Below are positions 1-11,724 of a stretch of DNA of 64,000 nt, in pieces; within the stretch, counting starts at the first letter, position 1; every line of letters starts with the position of its first letter. The stretch spans positions 2,790,001-2,854,000 of the forward strand of contig NC_064650.1 of NCBI RefSeq assembly GCF_001723175.1, in the 5' to 3' direction. Under the pieces are notes generated by a model, which saw only the letters and a program-made list of their open reading frames with translations, was not told the DNA's origin and searched no databases. A program made the position numbers and the translations under genes. This DNA is from Penicillium oxalicum (Eukaryota; Ascomycota; Eurotiomycetes; Eurotiales; Aspergillaceae).

Positions 1-1258
1 CTATCAAGGGGGGGCAAAAAGGCACCGGAAGCTTACTATGTGGACATGCAAGGCTAGTAGTATTCGCCTCCGGTAATATACTTATCTTGCCTGGCAATTT
101 TAAATTGAACTGACGAGGCCAAGGATTACAAAGTGATACTCCTCGGAATTCATACTATTATTGATTGGAGAATTCCATGCGCATCAAAGAAATGACAAAT
201 CCTTTTCTTTTCTTTCTTGCTTGATGCAGCTGTGGCGTGTATTTTGAAGAACACGATCGGCCGGGATGGGGAATCATTGCACACTGGATTTTAGTTCAAG
301 TCACCAGGTTCCCGAAGGACAGGCATCGCGCTCTATGTTAAATCTTCGGATGCAATTGATTTGGAATTTTCACTTAATATGTCACTAGAGAGAGATGGAG
401 GGAGAGAGTGTGCGTATGTTTTGAGTCTGATTTGATTCATCACTCAGCGTAGCGTACGATAGCAAAGTTGCTATCTGATCAACTTGCTTCCCAGCTACAT
501 GATACTCGATCTTAGGCTTGTCATGGAGATACCCTGCCAAATCTCTTTGCAATGATAGTCGTGCAAGAGGTGAGGTGCTTGCAAGCTTCGTGGCTGTCTA
601 CGTTTTCAAGATCCAAGGACCTTTGAGTGGTAGGATGGTTAGATTACGTTTGAGTGACTACAGCATGTACCCAAAGGTACGTCAATATCGAATGTCCATC
701 TTCCAGAGTAGATCACACATGTCATACAAATATTCAAGATTCGATGCCAAGAATGCGATCGTGCTTCATTCTGTCCAAACCGGAATCGTGAATAGATCGA
801 GCCAAGTTTCGACGGAATGTCTTGCGGCCCCCGTACCTGGGAATCTGCCACGATAAGAATGTCCCGAGCTTGCTTGAGCGCACGACCTCAGGCTTCATTC
901 AACGACAGTGCTCAAATGCTGGGACTCACGAATACAACCTGTAGATGATGATGCATGTGGGGATTCCCTGCAATTTCAAGTCAATGCACTTGAGAGTCCA
1001 CAGGCCAAGACCAGCTAATTGAGGCCAGCAACTCGCAGCTCATTCAAGTAGACCGGCGGAGAAGCTTCTATCATCATCATGTGACTTTATCGATAAGAAA
1101 ATCAAAAATCACCCCTCTTACTGAGCGGTAGGATGGCCTGGAGCCGATCTACCCCAGACCTCGAGAACGTCATTGTCGGCTTCTCAGTTTGTCGACATAA
1201 GCGTCCAAGTCTCCTAAGGTCACCGATCTAGCTGAAGCACAGCTGTATTATCTCCAAA
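1..1258. other. Intergenic region, left edge
   Basis: I see no convincing gene. Open frames on both strands are short (the longest, at 518-856 on the plus strand, is 112 codons) and have no recognisable domain or splice pattern. The right part is the promoter and leader of gcn20, whose ATG is at 1259. Confidence 0.5.
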
Positions 1259-3900
1259 ATGGAGGCAGAACTCCAGTCAAAGATCCCCGGGTTGGATCGT
1301 GTCATTTCGGAATACTCGGTGGTGCGTTTCTTTTTTTTTTTGCCCTTCGCCCTCGTCACGAACTTCTTGAGAACGCAGTCTGACAGGTCTTCAGGGTTAT
1401 CTCACTCATGCTTCCAACCTCTACGTCGAAGAGACAAACACACAGTCACCCCTCGCCGAAGCTGCCGAGACGGTGACGGAGCTGTTGGTCTCTGCCTCGG
1501 GAGACTTCTCGACCAAGAACCGTGATGCGATCAGCAGCCTGGTGGAAAAATTCATCACATCTTTGAGCTCTGCCAATGGCGCCGACTCTGAGAAGCGGCA
1601 AATGCCGATGATGGCCAAGCGACTCGACCAGACCATCAACGTGGGCTCTCAGCGAAACATGTCCTCCACCCTGGGTCTGAGCGGCACCACGGTGGATTTG
1701 GAGTCGGCCAATGCTCGAAAGGTCGAGTCGCGTGTGGACAAGAAGAAGCTCGAAAAGGCCGAGCGAAAGATTCGAGCCAAGCAGGAGAAGAAGCAGATGA
1801 AGACTGTTCATTACGAGGCATCTCGCCTGCTCAACCAGCCCGACGAGGCCATGTCCTACGAGGAGTTCTTCATGGCGGTCAACCCCCTGCAGCTTGGCTC
1901 CGATTCACAGTCCAAGAGCAAGGACATCAAGTTGGACAATATCGATATCTCTGTCAGCGGTCTGCGTATCTTGACGGATGCACAGTTGACTCTTGCGTAT
2001 GGACGGCGCTACGGTCTTGTCGGTCAGAACGGTATCGGTAAATCTACGCTGCTGCGAGCTCTCAGTCGCCGAGAAGTTGCCATTCCCAATCACATTTCGA
2101 TTCTTCACGTCGAGCAAGAGGTAAATTTTGATTTTTGGGGAGCATGCGAACTTCTCAAATCAAGATCCCTGGCTGACCAAAATCTATAGATCATGGGTGA
2201 TGACACACCGGCCCTTCAAGCCGTGCTGGATGCAGACGTCTGGCGCAAGCATCTGCTTTCAGAACAGGAGGTGCGTTTTCTGGCCATTTTTCATCCTTTT
2301 GCCTTGGCTAACCAGAGGCTCTAGAAAATCTCCAAGCAACTGAATGCCATCGAAGAGGAACGGTCGCAAATGGCCGACACATCTCAAGATGCTGCCAGAT
2401 TAGATCACGAGAGGGAGGGTCTGGACGTCACTTTGTCTGATATCCACTCCAAACTTTCCGAAATGGAGTCCGACAAGGCCGAATCTCGAGCTGCTAGTAT
2501 CCTGGCTGGTCTCGGTTTCTCTCCCGAGCGTCAGCAGTACGCTACAAAGACGTTCTCAGGTGGTTGGCGAATGCGTTTGGCTTTGGCTCGTGCTCTGTTC
2601 TGCGAACCTGACTTGCTACTTCTTGACGGTCCGTATCCTGACAACCCCGTAAGTCTTATGGATGGGATCGCCTTGCTGACTCGAATACAGAACCTTCCAA
2701 CATGTTGGATGTGCCGTCCATTACTTTCCTTGCCAACTACCTGCAGGGCTACCCCAGCACAGTTCTTGTCGTTTCTCACGATCGTGCATTCCTCAACGAA
2801 GTTGCCACGGATATTATCCATCAGCACTCTGAACGACTGGACTACTACAAGGGTGCTAACTTTGGTGAGATAACCTCATTGTCCTGTCGTATGTCAACTT
2901 CTGCTAATCCAAATATTCTTTCTCTCCCACAGAGTCCTTCTATGCGACCAAGGAGGAGCGCAGAAAGATGGCCAAGCGCGAGTATGAGAAGCAGATGGCC
3001 GAGCGTGCTCACCTTCAAGGTTCGTTTTCGTTCGTTCCCGGCCACAGAAATAATTCGCCTGCTAATCGCTTCCCCAAAGCCTTCATCGATAAATTCCGTT
3101 ACAATGCGGCCAAGTCCTCAGAAGCTCAATCACGTATCAAGAAGCTCGAACGTATGCCGGTTCTCGAAGCTCCCGAGAGCGAATATGTCGTTCACTTCCA
3201 ATTCCCCGAGGTCGAGAAGCTTTCACCGCCCATCGTTCAAATGTCGGATGTCGCCTTCGGTTACACTCCCGAGAAGCCTCTGCTCCGAGACGTCGACCTG
3301 GACGTCCAGCTGGATTCTCGAATTGGTATTGTGGGACCCAACGGTGCGGGTAAGACTACAGTACTGAAGCTGCTCACGAACCAACTCACTCCCACAAAGG
3401 GTCAGATTTCAACACACTCCCGTTTGCGTATTGGATTCTTCGCGCAGCATCACGTGGATGCTCTTGATCTAACCACCAGCGCTGTGAGTTTCATGGCCAA
3501 AACTTACCCTGGTAAGAGCGATGAAGAGTACCGTCGTCACTTGGGTGCCTTTGGTATCACCGGTATGACTGGTCTCCAACGTATGGAGCTCTTGTCTGGA
3601 GGTCAAAAGTCCCGTGTTGCATTTGCTTGTTTGTCTCTCACCAACCCTCACATCCTGGTTCTTGACGAGCCTTCCAACCACTTGGATATTGAGGGTATGG
3701 ATGCGCTTTCGGAAGCGCTGCAACGCTTCGAGGGTGGTGTGGTCATGGTCTCTCACGATGTCACTATGCTCCAGAACGTCTGCAAGAGCCTGTGGGTCTG
3801 TGACCATGGAACGGTGACCAAGTTTGATGGCGATGTCAAGGCGTACAAGAAGTTGATTAGTTCCCAAGCTGATGCAGCTGGCGTTGTTGCCAAGCACTAA
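1259..3900 (+). CDS. gcn20: ABC-F ATPase Gcn20, translational control
   Basis: Soluble ABC-F protein of 751 residues (yeast Gcn20 is 752) with two ATP-binding cassettes and no membrane segments. In yeast it works with Gcn1 on ribosomes to activate the Gcn2 kinase during amino-acid starvation. I read seven exons: 1259-1321, 1395-2121, 2191-2270, 2325-2628, 2691-2864, 2933-3019 and 3080-3900. The first cassette has Walker A GQNGIGKST (from about 2023), signature FSGGW (about 2555) and Walker B LLLLDEP, completed only by splicing out 2629-2690. The second has GPNGAGKTT (about 3336), signature LSGGQKS (about 3595) and LVLDEPSNHLD. The N-terminal 200 residues are the Gcn20-type extension, with a charged Lys/Glu stretch near 1735-1800. 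The start MEAELQSKIPG fits the family. Assignment is firm. Confidence 0.95.
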
Positions 3901-4271
3901 GGTTGAAAAACAGTTATATACCATGAAATTGATCGTGCAACAGTCACAATTCCTCTTTACTCTCAGGAAAAACCCAGGCCTCAATCTATAAACGACGTTC
4001 CAAATTCTAGACATGCTTTTGTTTTATTCAGGTAATGGTAAAATATCACGCATTGGCGTAGAACTGTGGTGTATATTTCGTAGGTCACCACATTTCGAAC
4101 TCTTGGAGAAGTCGTGAGTGGATCCCGTGATGTGAACCCGCAGTCAGCCGCCCTTTTGCGGAAAGTCTGTCGACCTTAGATTTCTCGATCTCCAATCCGC
4201 AGTCTTCTTGTCAAATCCTCAGTTTGAAGAGGATACCCACAAATGGGGACTTTATTTCGACAGATTGTAAA
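3901..4271. other. Intergenic region, gcn20 3' end to MFS gene
   Basis: Holds the gcn20 3' UTR and the promoter of the transporter. I see no gene. An upstream in-frame ATG at 4224 would add 16 residues to the transporter. Confidence 0.5.
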
Positions 4272-6088
4272 ATGTCTTTAAGTAGTGAGATCGGAGATTC
4301 CGGGTCACAAGCGCCTCTCCTTGCGGAGACCGACGCTTATCCAGACAATGATCCTGAGGCGGCCCCAAGCGACGATGGTCAGTCCATGTCCGATTCGCAG
4401 TATTCAGGTGGATGGTTTATCTGGAGCTTGACATTTTCCGCTGGGCTCAGCGGCTTGCTGTTTGGCTACGAGTGGGTTGACGACGTCCTCCTTCTCCGTT
4501 ATCGCTCTGGTAAAACTTACAGTTTCTGCACCTGCGCAGTACCGGTGTCATCTCGTCTACGCTTGTGACTGTCGGCTCCGAACTGTCTGGTCGAGCGCTT
4601 ACAACGCTTGACGAGAGTGCGATCACCTCGTGTACAAGCTTGTTTGCGCTCATAGCTTGTCCATTCACCGGCATATTAGCAGACAAGTACGGCCGTCGAC
4701 GCATCATTCTTGTTGCCGATGTTCTCTTTGCTCTAGGAGCAATACTGCAGGCCTCTACCAGCCAAGTATGGGGCATGATCGCCGGCCGTAGTATTGTCGG
4801 CCTAGCTGTCGGTAGCGCAAGTGCAGTGACACCAATGTATGTCATCCCAAATGCTTCCCTGAAGATGAATGATTGTGCTGCGCCGGGGGGTCGTGAGCAA
4901 TGAGCATTTAGCTGAGCAATGTCAATGAACAGGTATATTTCGGAGGTGGCGCCCTCGCACATCAGAGGACGACTGGTTGTTATCCTAGCTCTTCTCATAA
5001 CCGGTGGCCAGGTCGTGGCTTATATCATTGGATGGCTTTTTTCTGAATCGGCGGGGGGCTGGCGCTGGATCGTTGGCTTGGGCGCAGCGCCTGCGATTGT
5101 GCAATTTGCCATCATCCTTCTGCTGCCAGAGACACCCCGCTGGCTCGTCAAGATGGGATTCGATCATAGAGCCGTCGAGGTGCTTTCACGCATCTACCAT
5201 GATTCACCGAGCTGTGATCGTATCGTTCGACGGGTCATGCGGGACATCAAAGGTGAGATTGCCGAAGAGAAATTGCAGAGAGATCCGAGCGAAGATCAGG
5301 ACAGTCGGCCGCAGTGGCTCCTCGACATCTACCAACGAGCTCGCGTTCTCTTCCACGAGGGCGGGAACCGCCGCGCCTTGACAATCGCAATGATGCTCCA
5401 GGCTCTTCAACAGCTTTGCGGCTTTAACAGTCTGATGTACTTCTCGGGGATCATCTTCTCAGCTCTATCCTTTTCTTCACCCACGTTGACTTCATTGACT
5501 GTGGCTGGAACCAACTTCATTTTCACACTGGTCGCTTTTGTGCTGATTGATAGAATCGGCCGACGGCGTATCCTGCTGTATTCTGTGCCGGTCATGGTTG
5601 TCTCGCTCTTGTTGTGTGCTGTGGCATTTTCTTCATTGGATATTTCTTTGGATCCCCAGGTGCCACCTGCAAGGCCAACTGGCTCCCTGGACGAGGCAGG
5701 GTCGACATACGCCGTGGTCATTCTCGCGTGCCTGAGCATCTTCACAGCCGCATACGCATTCGGCATTGGAAATGTGCCCTGGCAACAGTCAGAATTATTC
5801 CCGCTGAACGTAAGGTCCACGGGTTCGGGACTGGCGACAGCAACGAACTGGGGTTGCAACTTCATCGTAGGCCTCACTTTTCTCCCGATGATGAAGTGGC
5901 TGTCTCCTACTTGGACATTTGCCGTGTATGCACTGATTTGTGCTCTTGGGTGGCTTGCTATTTGGAGGATCTACCCAGAACTGAGCGGACTCGGCCTCGA
6001 AGAAGTCAAAGGTCTCCTAGCTCATAGTTGGGGCGTTGAACAAACCCTCAGAAGGCGATCAAACTCGCAGCGAGAACAGGATATTTGA
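4272..6088 (+). CDS. MFS sugar/inositol-type transporter
   Basis: Major facilitator of the sugar porter family, 550 residues, expected in the plasma membrane with 12 helices. I read exons 4272-4471, 4540-4836 and 4933-6088. Splicing restores the family motif GYDTGVISSTLV across the first junction and TPMYISEVAP across the second; both introns carry stops if retained. Family marks include GRR after helix 2 (DKYGRRR, about 4685), PETPRW after helix 6 (about 5130), DRIGRRR (about 5555) and a PEL-type ending. The segment LCGFNSLMYFSG and the overall pattern are closest to fungal myo-inositol transporters (Itr type), a proton-coupled uptake role; substrate is inference. The acidic N-terminal tail is cytosolic. 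The start at 4272 was preferred over 4224 because the family tail starts near MS(L/S). Confidence 0.85.
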
Positions 6089-6443
6089 ACATATTTCCTG
6101 GCACGAGTTATATGCATAGAATATCAGAGAATTCGACACTTCCAAGTTTGCCTCTAATGATTTACTCCTGCATGTGCATCAATGCCGCTGTTGATAGGTC
6201 GACCTCACTCTTACTTGCGACGTCCTCTATCACCTTCCCACCCCCCACGAAATTTCACTTCTTTTACTCCAAACTCACCCCAAGACACTTGGATAACTTT
6301 TGCGCTCAGAGAATTATTTCTCAATTGCCTGACAGATGCTCATTGCAAGCCACTCTCTCGCCGTTCGCCATCTCCCATATTTGCGCTCCTGCGCTGTCCC
6401 TGACTTTTCACCACTGAAATCGATAGCCTTGCCAACCAAGAAG
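6089..6443. other. Leader of the F-box gene
   Basis: C/T-rich stretch between the transporter and the F-box gene, with no gene of its own that I can support. Probably promoter and 5' UTR. Confidence 0.4.
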
Positions 6444-8098
6444 ATGAGATCACGAACCAAGGCAACCGCAAGCCGAATGTTCCTGAAGCTCCCGAATGAG
6501 GTGAGGAGTCCGTCCGTGCAGCACGCGATGCATTAACACTGACCAGTCTTTATACCCAGATCCTACAGCATATTGCGAGTTTCCTGACTTCGGACCAAGA
6601 TCTGGGAAATTTTGGTCTTGCTTGCAGAGCTATCAACGACCGCGTGCTGGGCTCCGCCTCCAGCGTGTGGAGAGCTCGCTTTCAGGACAGATACGACCTT
6701 CCTCCAGGCAAGACGAATGCAGAACTCGGCTTTGAATACCGGGTTCGGGCCCTTGTCCTGCCACAAGCCATTGATTTCAAACAGGAGGCGAGCGAGCATC
6801 AAACCCTTTGGCTTGAAGTGATGCAGCAGATGCTACTTGAGATACTGACACTACCTCTCACATTGGAATCGTCCAAGACGTATGAGCGAATTTGCGAAGT
6901 CCTGAGCAAGAGCGAGTTGCTGGAGCACCCACTCAGACAAACCCCTTCGGAGCTCTTCTGTGCAGTGCAGCTGGTTCGTCCACGAGCAAAATTTTGATTT
7001 TGTTTCATAGTATCATTCTCAAGTGATGGGTGTGATGACTCACAATTTCCTAATCTCGTATAGTGCCTCACTTCCCTGGCCCTCGCCTTGCATGACGCAG
7101 ATGGAAAGACCCCTAAAATAAAGAATCACTGCACTCGATCCGAGTATGATCCTGCCGTCGTATACTCGCTCGGAGATGATTTGAGTACGCCGTTTGTCGA
7201 GCATGAGAAACTTGACTTGGCCCGCTTATTGCACATTCGCGGCTTCTGGCAGCGCCATATGCTGAATCAAGCCGAGCAAACGTTTTACGAAACCTTTATT
7301 CGGTTGCCTGAAACGGTCAGACCTCAGGCACGGAAGACGTTTAATGACCTGGAAGCGAATATTGCCATTTGTTGGCTGGGCTACTATTGTGAGATCGGCA
7401 GTTTTTTCTTTCTTCTTTCTCTCTCTCTCTCTCTTTTTTTTTCTTCTCCCTTAACCGTGAAACTGCCCAAGCTGACTCATTCCACCACAGCATGCCTGCA
7501 TCCCATGCCAACCAGACGTGAAGACTTTGAAGACCAGGAGACCTGTGCTGACCTCCGAGGAGAGCATATAATCCTTCCTGAGATCATGGTACGACAATGC
7601 AATTTAAAAACAAGTTTGAACATGGAGGCTCTGTCCAAAAAAAAAAGAAAAACACATATTGATCAAACACAATCGAATCATTCAAACCAGATGTTAACCG
7701 TCAACCCGAACACGGAAGCGTTCTGGCCTGAGAGCTGCAACAAATTCATCCCCATCCATGAAGACGACAAAGTCGACCGTTCCTACTTTCGCGGTATACA
7801 AAACACGCTGAATGGCGAACCGGGACAGCACTCTGTATTTGGATTCACCGAGACTATTGCGCACAGTTACGGTGGCATACCTGGATGGATGCGCGTGTGC
7901 CTTACCATTTGCGAGGGACCTCGTGACGACAGTGACGATGATCGTGACGATGATGACCCGAGCCAGGAAAGCGGTGGTCTGTGGGTTCATGGGTATGAAG
8001 GGGTGGTTTTGCCTGGAGGACGTATCATGCTGGGTCGATGGATTGATATGAAGACGATGGACGCAAGTGGACGTGGTCCGTTTATTTTTTGGAATTAG
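6444..8098 (+). CDS. F-box protein
   Basis: Protein of 433 residues with an N-terminal F-box, LPNEILQHIASFL followed by a helix with LACRAIN, about residues 15-55. F-box proteins are substrate receptors of SCF ubiquitin ligases through Skp1. I read exons 6444-6500, 6560-6973, 7064-7388, 7491-7588 and 7691-8098; the F-box itself is created by joining exons 1 and 2 (PNE joined to ILQ). The C-terminal half has no domain I recognise; it contains an Asp-rich patch (DDSDDDRDDDDP, about 7925-7960) and ends in a Gly/Trp-rich stretch that looks like a conserved fungal substrate module. Intron 3 carries a long CT run as polypyrimidine tract. The substrate is unknown. Confidence 0.8.
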
Positions 8099-8739
8099 TG
8101 ATTGCGACTGATGGACAGGTGCTTACTTCTCGCGGTGTGCCCGAGCAGATGAGTTTCGTCTGCTATCTTCCTTTCCTCCTTTCTTTTTCTATGGGAATTC
8201 GGCATAGGGGTGGAAGTCTGAGATACACATGCACAGGGGCCCGATGGTGGTTATGGCCAGAGGATTGAGTTAGCAGCAAGGCGTATTACTTCCAAAGACA
8301 CATTAGCGACTTACTGCATTCAATGGAATTTCTTTAGTATTAATACTACGCATGGTGAATGCGGCAACTGTTGCGCCTTGGCATTAGTGGTCACTACCTA
8401 TCCAATCGGTCTTCGTTGCGCATAATTCGGTGGCCTCGTCTGTTGACCTTTTACGCCACGTGCTACACACAAGGCCGCTGAAGCCATTAACAGCCAGGTT
8501 GTTCTAGTCCGTGATCCACGTTCACAATTTCTCGCCTAGTAGAGGCAGAGATCTAACTAGTGCGAGCTGTGATAAAGGCAAGAAGCAGCGGTTCGTTAGC
8601 GCTCTACGCCCAGTCTGTACTAGTGAATTGAGTCTACTGGAAGTCTTGAAATTGGCAAAGCAATGAAAATGCTGACCAGACATAATTATGTAGGGGTCAA
8701 AGAAAACAAAATCATCATGAGAGGAGATATATGTATATA
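8099..8739. other. Intergenic region between convergent genes
   Basis: Lies between the 3' ends of the F-box gene and sec13. I see no gene, repeat or RNA in it. Confidence 0.5.
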
Positions 8740-10083
8740 TTACTCCTCAATGTCCTTGACCTTTTCCCATTCGCCCTTCAGATTTTCCTTCCACAGACTG
8801 ACTTTGTTGTCACCACCGCTGACAGCAAGAATGTTCCCGCTCAAACTCCAGCTTGCCCGCCACAACACGGTGTCAAACTCGAGTGTTTGGCTGGTCCATT
8901 GGCCAGGGTTGGAGGCGTCCGAAGTCCAGATGCGGACGGTCTTGTCCTGCGAGGCAGAGGCAATGTATGACTTGGATAGAATGCTGGGGGACCAGGCCAC
9001 ATCACGAACCCAGTCTGAGTGGCCCTCCAGGGTCTGGGTGAGGTTGTAAGTCTTGGATTCGGCACTGTGAACACATGAATTAGCTCTCCTGGCGTGATAC
9101 ACCACCGTTCGATCGTTCGACATGAAAACATACTTGTAGTCCCAGATCTTGATCAAGTTGTCGCTTCCACCGGTCACAAATCGTCGCTGCTGGCCCGGCC
9201 CAGGGTTGGAGCTGATCAAGCTCCCCGCAGCGGCTGCAGGCGCCCAGCTGATCGAGTTCACACCCATGCCGTGGGCATGAAAAGTCTGGTGCGTCCAGGC
9301 ATTGTCGCGGAATTCGAGCACACTCACATGTCCATCCGAAGAAGCACAGGCGAGAATGCAGCCGCTCTCATGAGGTGCCCAAGAGACCATGTTCACGGAA
9401 GCGGTGTGAAGAGAGAAGTCGAAGACCTTGGTCCAAGAGCTCCCGGAGGACGGAGAGGTCGCATTCTGTGGTTGTTCGCGCCAGATCAAGACCTTGCCAT
9501 CATATGAAGAGGAGGCCAAGATTGTGCCGAACTTGGGATGCGCCTAAATGCGAACAAAGTGCGGTGGTTAGCCAAGTTGATTGCGCGCCAATCCACGTGG
9601 TTTTCGAACGAAATGAACTCCAACTTACCCATGCGACACACCACACAGCACCCTCGTGTCTGCCCCAAGTTTCGCGCTGGTCAGAAGATGTGAAAGTATA
9701 GCGAACGCAGCATGTTCACATTGACTTACCCCTTTAGGGTCTCAACCAAGCGGTGTGACTCTCCTTCAATCTCAAAGATCTTAATTGTCTTGTCGGACGA
9801 GCAGGTTGCCAACCGACGGCCATAGTAGTCAAGACCAGCATCATGCTATATTTTGGCCGGCATCTCATTAGTCTCTTTGCATTTTCGAAATGTCCAGTCG
9901 CAGGCTGAGTGCATCAATTGAAGACATATCCCAAGAAGAGGAACCCCCCTCCCCCGTACGTACAATCATGTCTTCGTGCCCCGAATTGGAAATAACCTGA
10001 GCGGCCGCCTAGAAGCCGGACGGAGAAAGAATTAGCACATCCCTTGCAGCCTCTATCTTCTTCAAGTATCAATCCCATACCAT
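8740..10083 (-). CDS. sec13: COPII/nuclear pore WD40 protein Sec13
   Basis: WD40 propeller of 309 residues. Sec13 pairs with Sec31 in the outer COPII coat, with Nup145C in the nuclear pore, and with the SEA complex at the vacuole. I read six exons from right to left: 10081-10083, 9964-10008, 9730-9845, 9629-9659, 9134-9543 and 8740-9064. The first holds only the ATG; the second gives [15 protein letters not shown]. The protein then runs through the family sequence [40 protein letters not shown] and [13 protein letters not shown], about six blades in all. The intron at 9065-9133 is 69 nt without an in-frame stop. It faces away from pex20 over a 424-bp gap. Assignment is firm; the ATG-only exon is inferred from frame and splice sites. 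Confidence 0.93.
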
Positions 10084-10507
10084 TTTGTCCGATTGCCGTG
10101 GTGCAGATAGCTTTGTGAACCGGGCCACTGTACTGATCGAGGGGAGCTTCGTCCCAGCGGCTCCAAACAACCTGGCCGCTTTGCTTATCTTATCGCGCGT
10201 GACCAAGAGTCACGTTCTCTCTCCTGGCTCACGTGACATGCCTCGGTCCTCTTGCGGAGTCGACGGGTAACCCCACGAGCCTCCGCGGGATGTGCTACTC
10301 CAGACTTTCAAGAGTCATCTGTAGCACGACCATCGGTTATCTCACTTTTCTCTTTCTCCTTTTGCCCGTGTACTCCTGTGGCAGTTCTTTCTTTAGTTCA
10401 GTCTTTGTAACTGCGCAACATTGGTGGTCTTCTTACGTCTTGACCCCTTTCTCTTCACCTCCCGCTATACCTCGGCTTGTCGATTTCACCATCCATAACT
10501 CGAAACC
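10084..10507. promoter_or_regulatory. Divergent promoter region of sec13 and pex20
   Basis: The 424-bp gap separates the two start codons, which face away from each other, so both promoters must lie here. A C/T-rich stretch near 10340-10400 fits a pex20 leader. I could not pick out a TATA box. Confidence 0.5.
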
Positions 10508-11724
10508 ATGGCGGACGCACTTTGCGGCCCGTCAAATGCGCTGCAGAACTTCCAGAAGCATACGTCCGTTGACCGCACCCTGCAGCAGGACCGTCTAGTC
10601 TCCAGGCAGCCTACAAATCAGGTACGGCGTGTGAAATCGGCATCATCCAGGCCATCAGACTTGAACTAACGGTCTTTAGGGCTTCCGATCACAAAGTGCA
10701 CGGGATGGCATTCTGGACCCCGAGTTTGCAGCTTTCGAAGCTAGCCATGGAGGCCTAGCAGCAATGCCGGATCTTCAACATCCGGCTCACTTTGGACACC
10801 CTGTTCAGCATCCGGCAACCGTGCAGTCGCAACCAAACTGGGCATCTGACTTCCAGAACCTCCACATCTCACAGCCGTCACCGCACCAAATGCAGAGAGC
10901 ACCGATCGCATCATCTCAAACGGGATGGCACAATGAATTCATGAGCCAGCACCAACAGCCGCACTACCAGAATGCGGGACCCCAGCATGCTCAAGCCCAA
11001 CAGTCTACCAACATCCCATTCCAGCCCTCTTTTGCACCGCATATGCCCATGTATAATAGCTCTTTGCCCATGCATCAAGCATGCATCAACACCAAGCGCC
11101 CGTGGCGAACGCAGTCCCGACAGAACAGTTTGACGATTCAGCCTTTGAAGCAGCTTTTGAGCAGGCACGCGCCGATATGCAAGAATTACAAAGCCCACAG
11201 CTTCCCCGAGAACCGGAAACTGTTTCCCAAAACCAAATGACTCAGCCCGAGGAGCCCGTCGTACAGGAGCAGGAGAAAATCACCATTGGCTCCGATACGA
11301 TACCCAAAGATGAAACAGTGACGGCCAATCAAGATGCGGACGCTCTTGCACGCACTGCGGAGCATCTTCTCAACAGCGTGCGACACGAAAAAGATCAAAA
11401 ATTCCAACAAAGCAACTTCCTAGCTTTGATGCGCCGAATCCGCGATCGGGAAGTGCGAGTGGAAGGAGATGAGTTCCGCGAAGTCAGTAGCAACCCGTAA
11501 AGCGGTTTTGGACTGTCAAGAGCGACAGAATCTACCGGGTATCATCATATCGATCTGGGGTGGTTCACGTTCATGCTAATTAATATGTTGGCGAGCAGAC
11601 GGCACAATCTCTCCATCCCGGTGGTCCGTACTATCCCGGGCAGTCTCCGGAACCAGCCCCATCATCCGACAGAGCTAGTAAGGAACCTGCTCCTTCAACT
11701 TCCACACTCCTCTCCTCCGGCTAG
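10508..11724 (+). CDS. pex20: Peroxin 20, PTS2 co-receptor, frame-shifted here
   Basis: Pex20 helps Pex7 carry PTS2 proteins into peroxisomes. Exons: 10508-10621, 10680-11482 and, with less certainty, 11599-11724. The N-terminus MADALCGPSNALQNFQKH has the family's conserved cysteine, the site of export-linked ubiquitination in yeast. Two WxxxF-type motifs (WASDF about 10831, WHNEF about 10927) fit Pex14/Pex13 binding, and LHPGGPYYP in the last exon is a family C-terminal motif. The frame changes near 11080 at a tandem copy of an 11-bp unit. Without the extra copy, the coding sum is 1032 nt, or 343 residues. As given, the first frame continues to a stop at 11238-11240. The 3' end is unsure: a good donor (GTAAGG, 11677) could instead splice to an exon after about 11788, ending at 11978. 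Confidence 0.8.
11069..11090 (+). repeat. 11-bp tandem duplication in pex20
   Basis: CATGCATCAAG at 11069-11079 is followed directly by CATGCATCAAC at 11080-11090. Eleven bases equal three codons plus two, which is exactly the frame change seen in pex20 here. Confidence 0.9.

Noticed and set aside
518..856. 112-codon plus-strand frame near left edge
   Set aside because: No domain, and an equal-sized minus frame overlaps it; likely chance.
11041..11100. A short intron as the explanation of the pex20 frame change
   Set aside because: The GT...AG pair that fits the frame encloses only 29 nt, too short for a spliceosomal intron.
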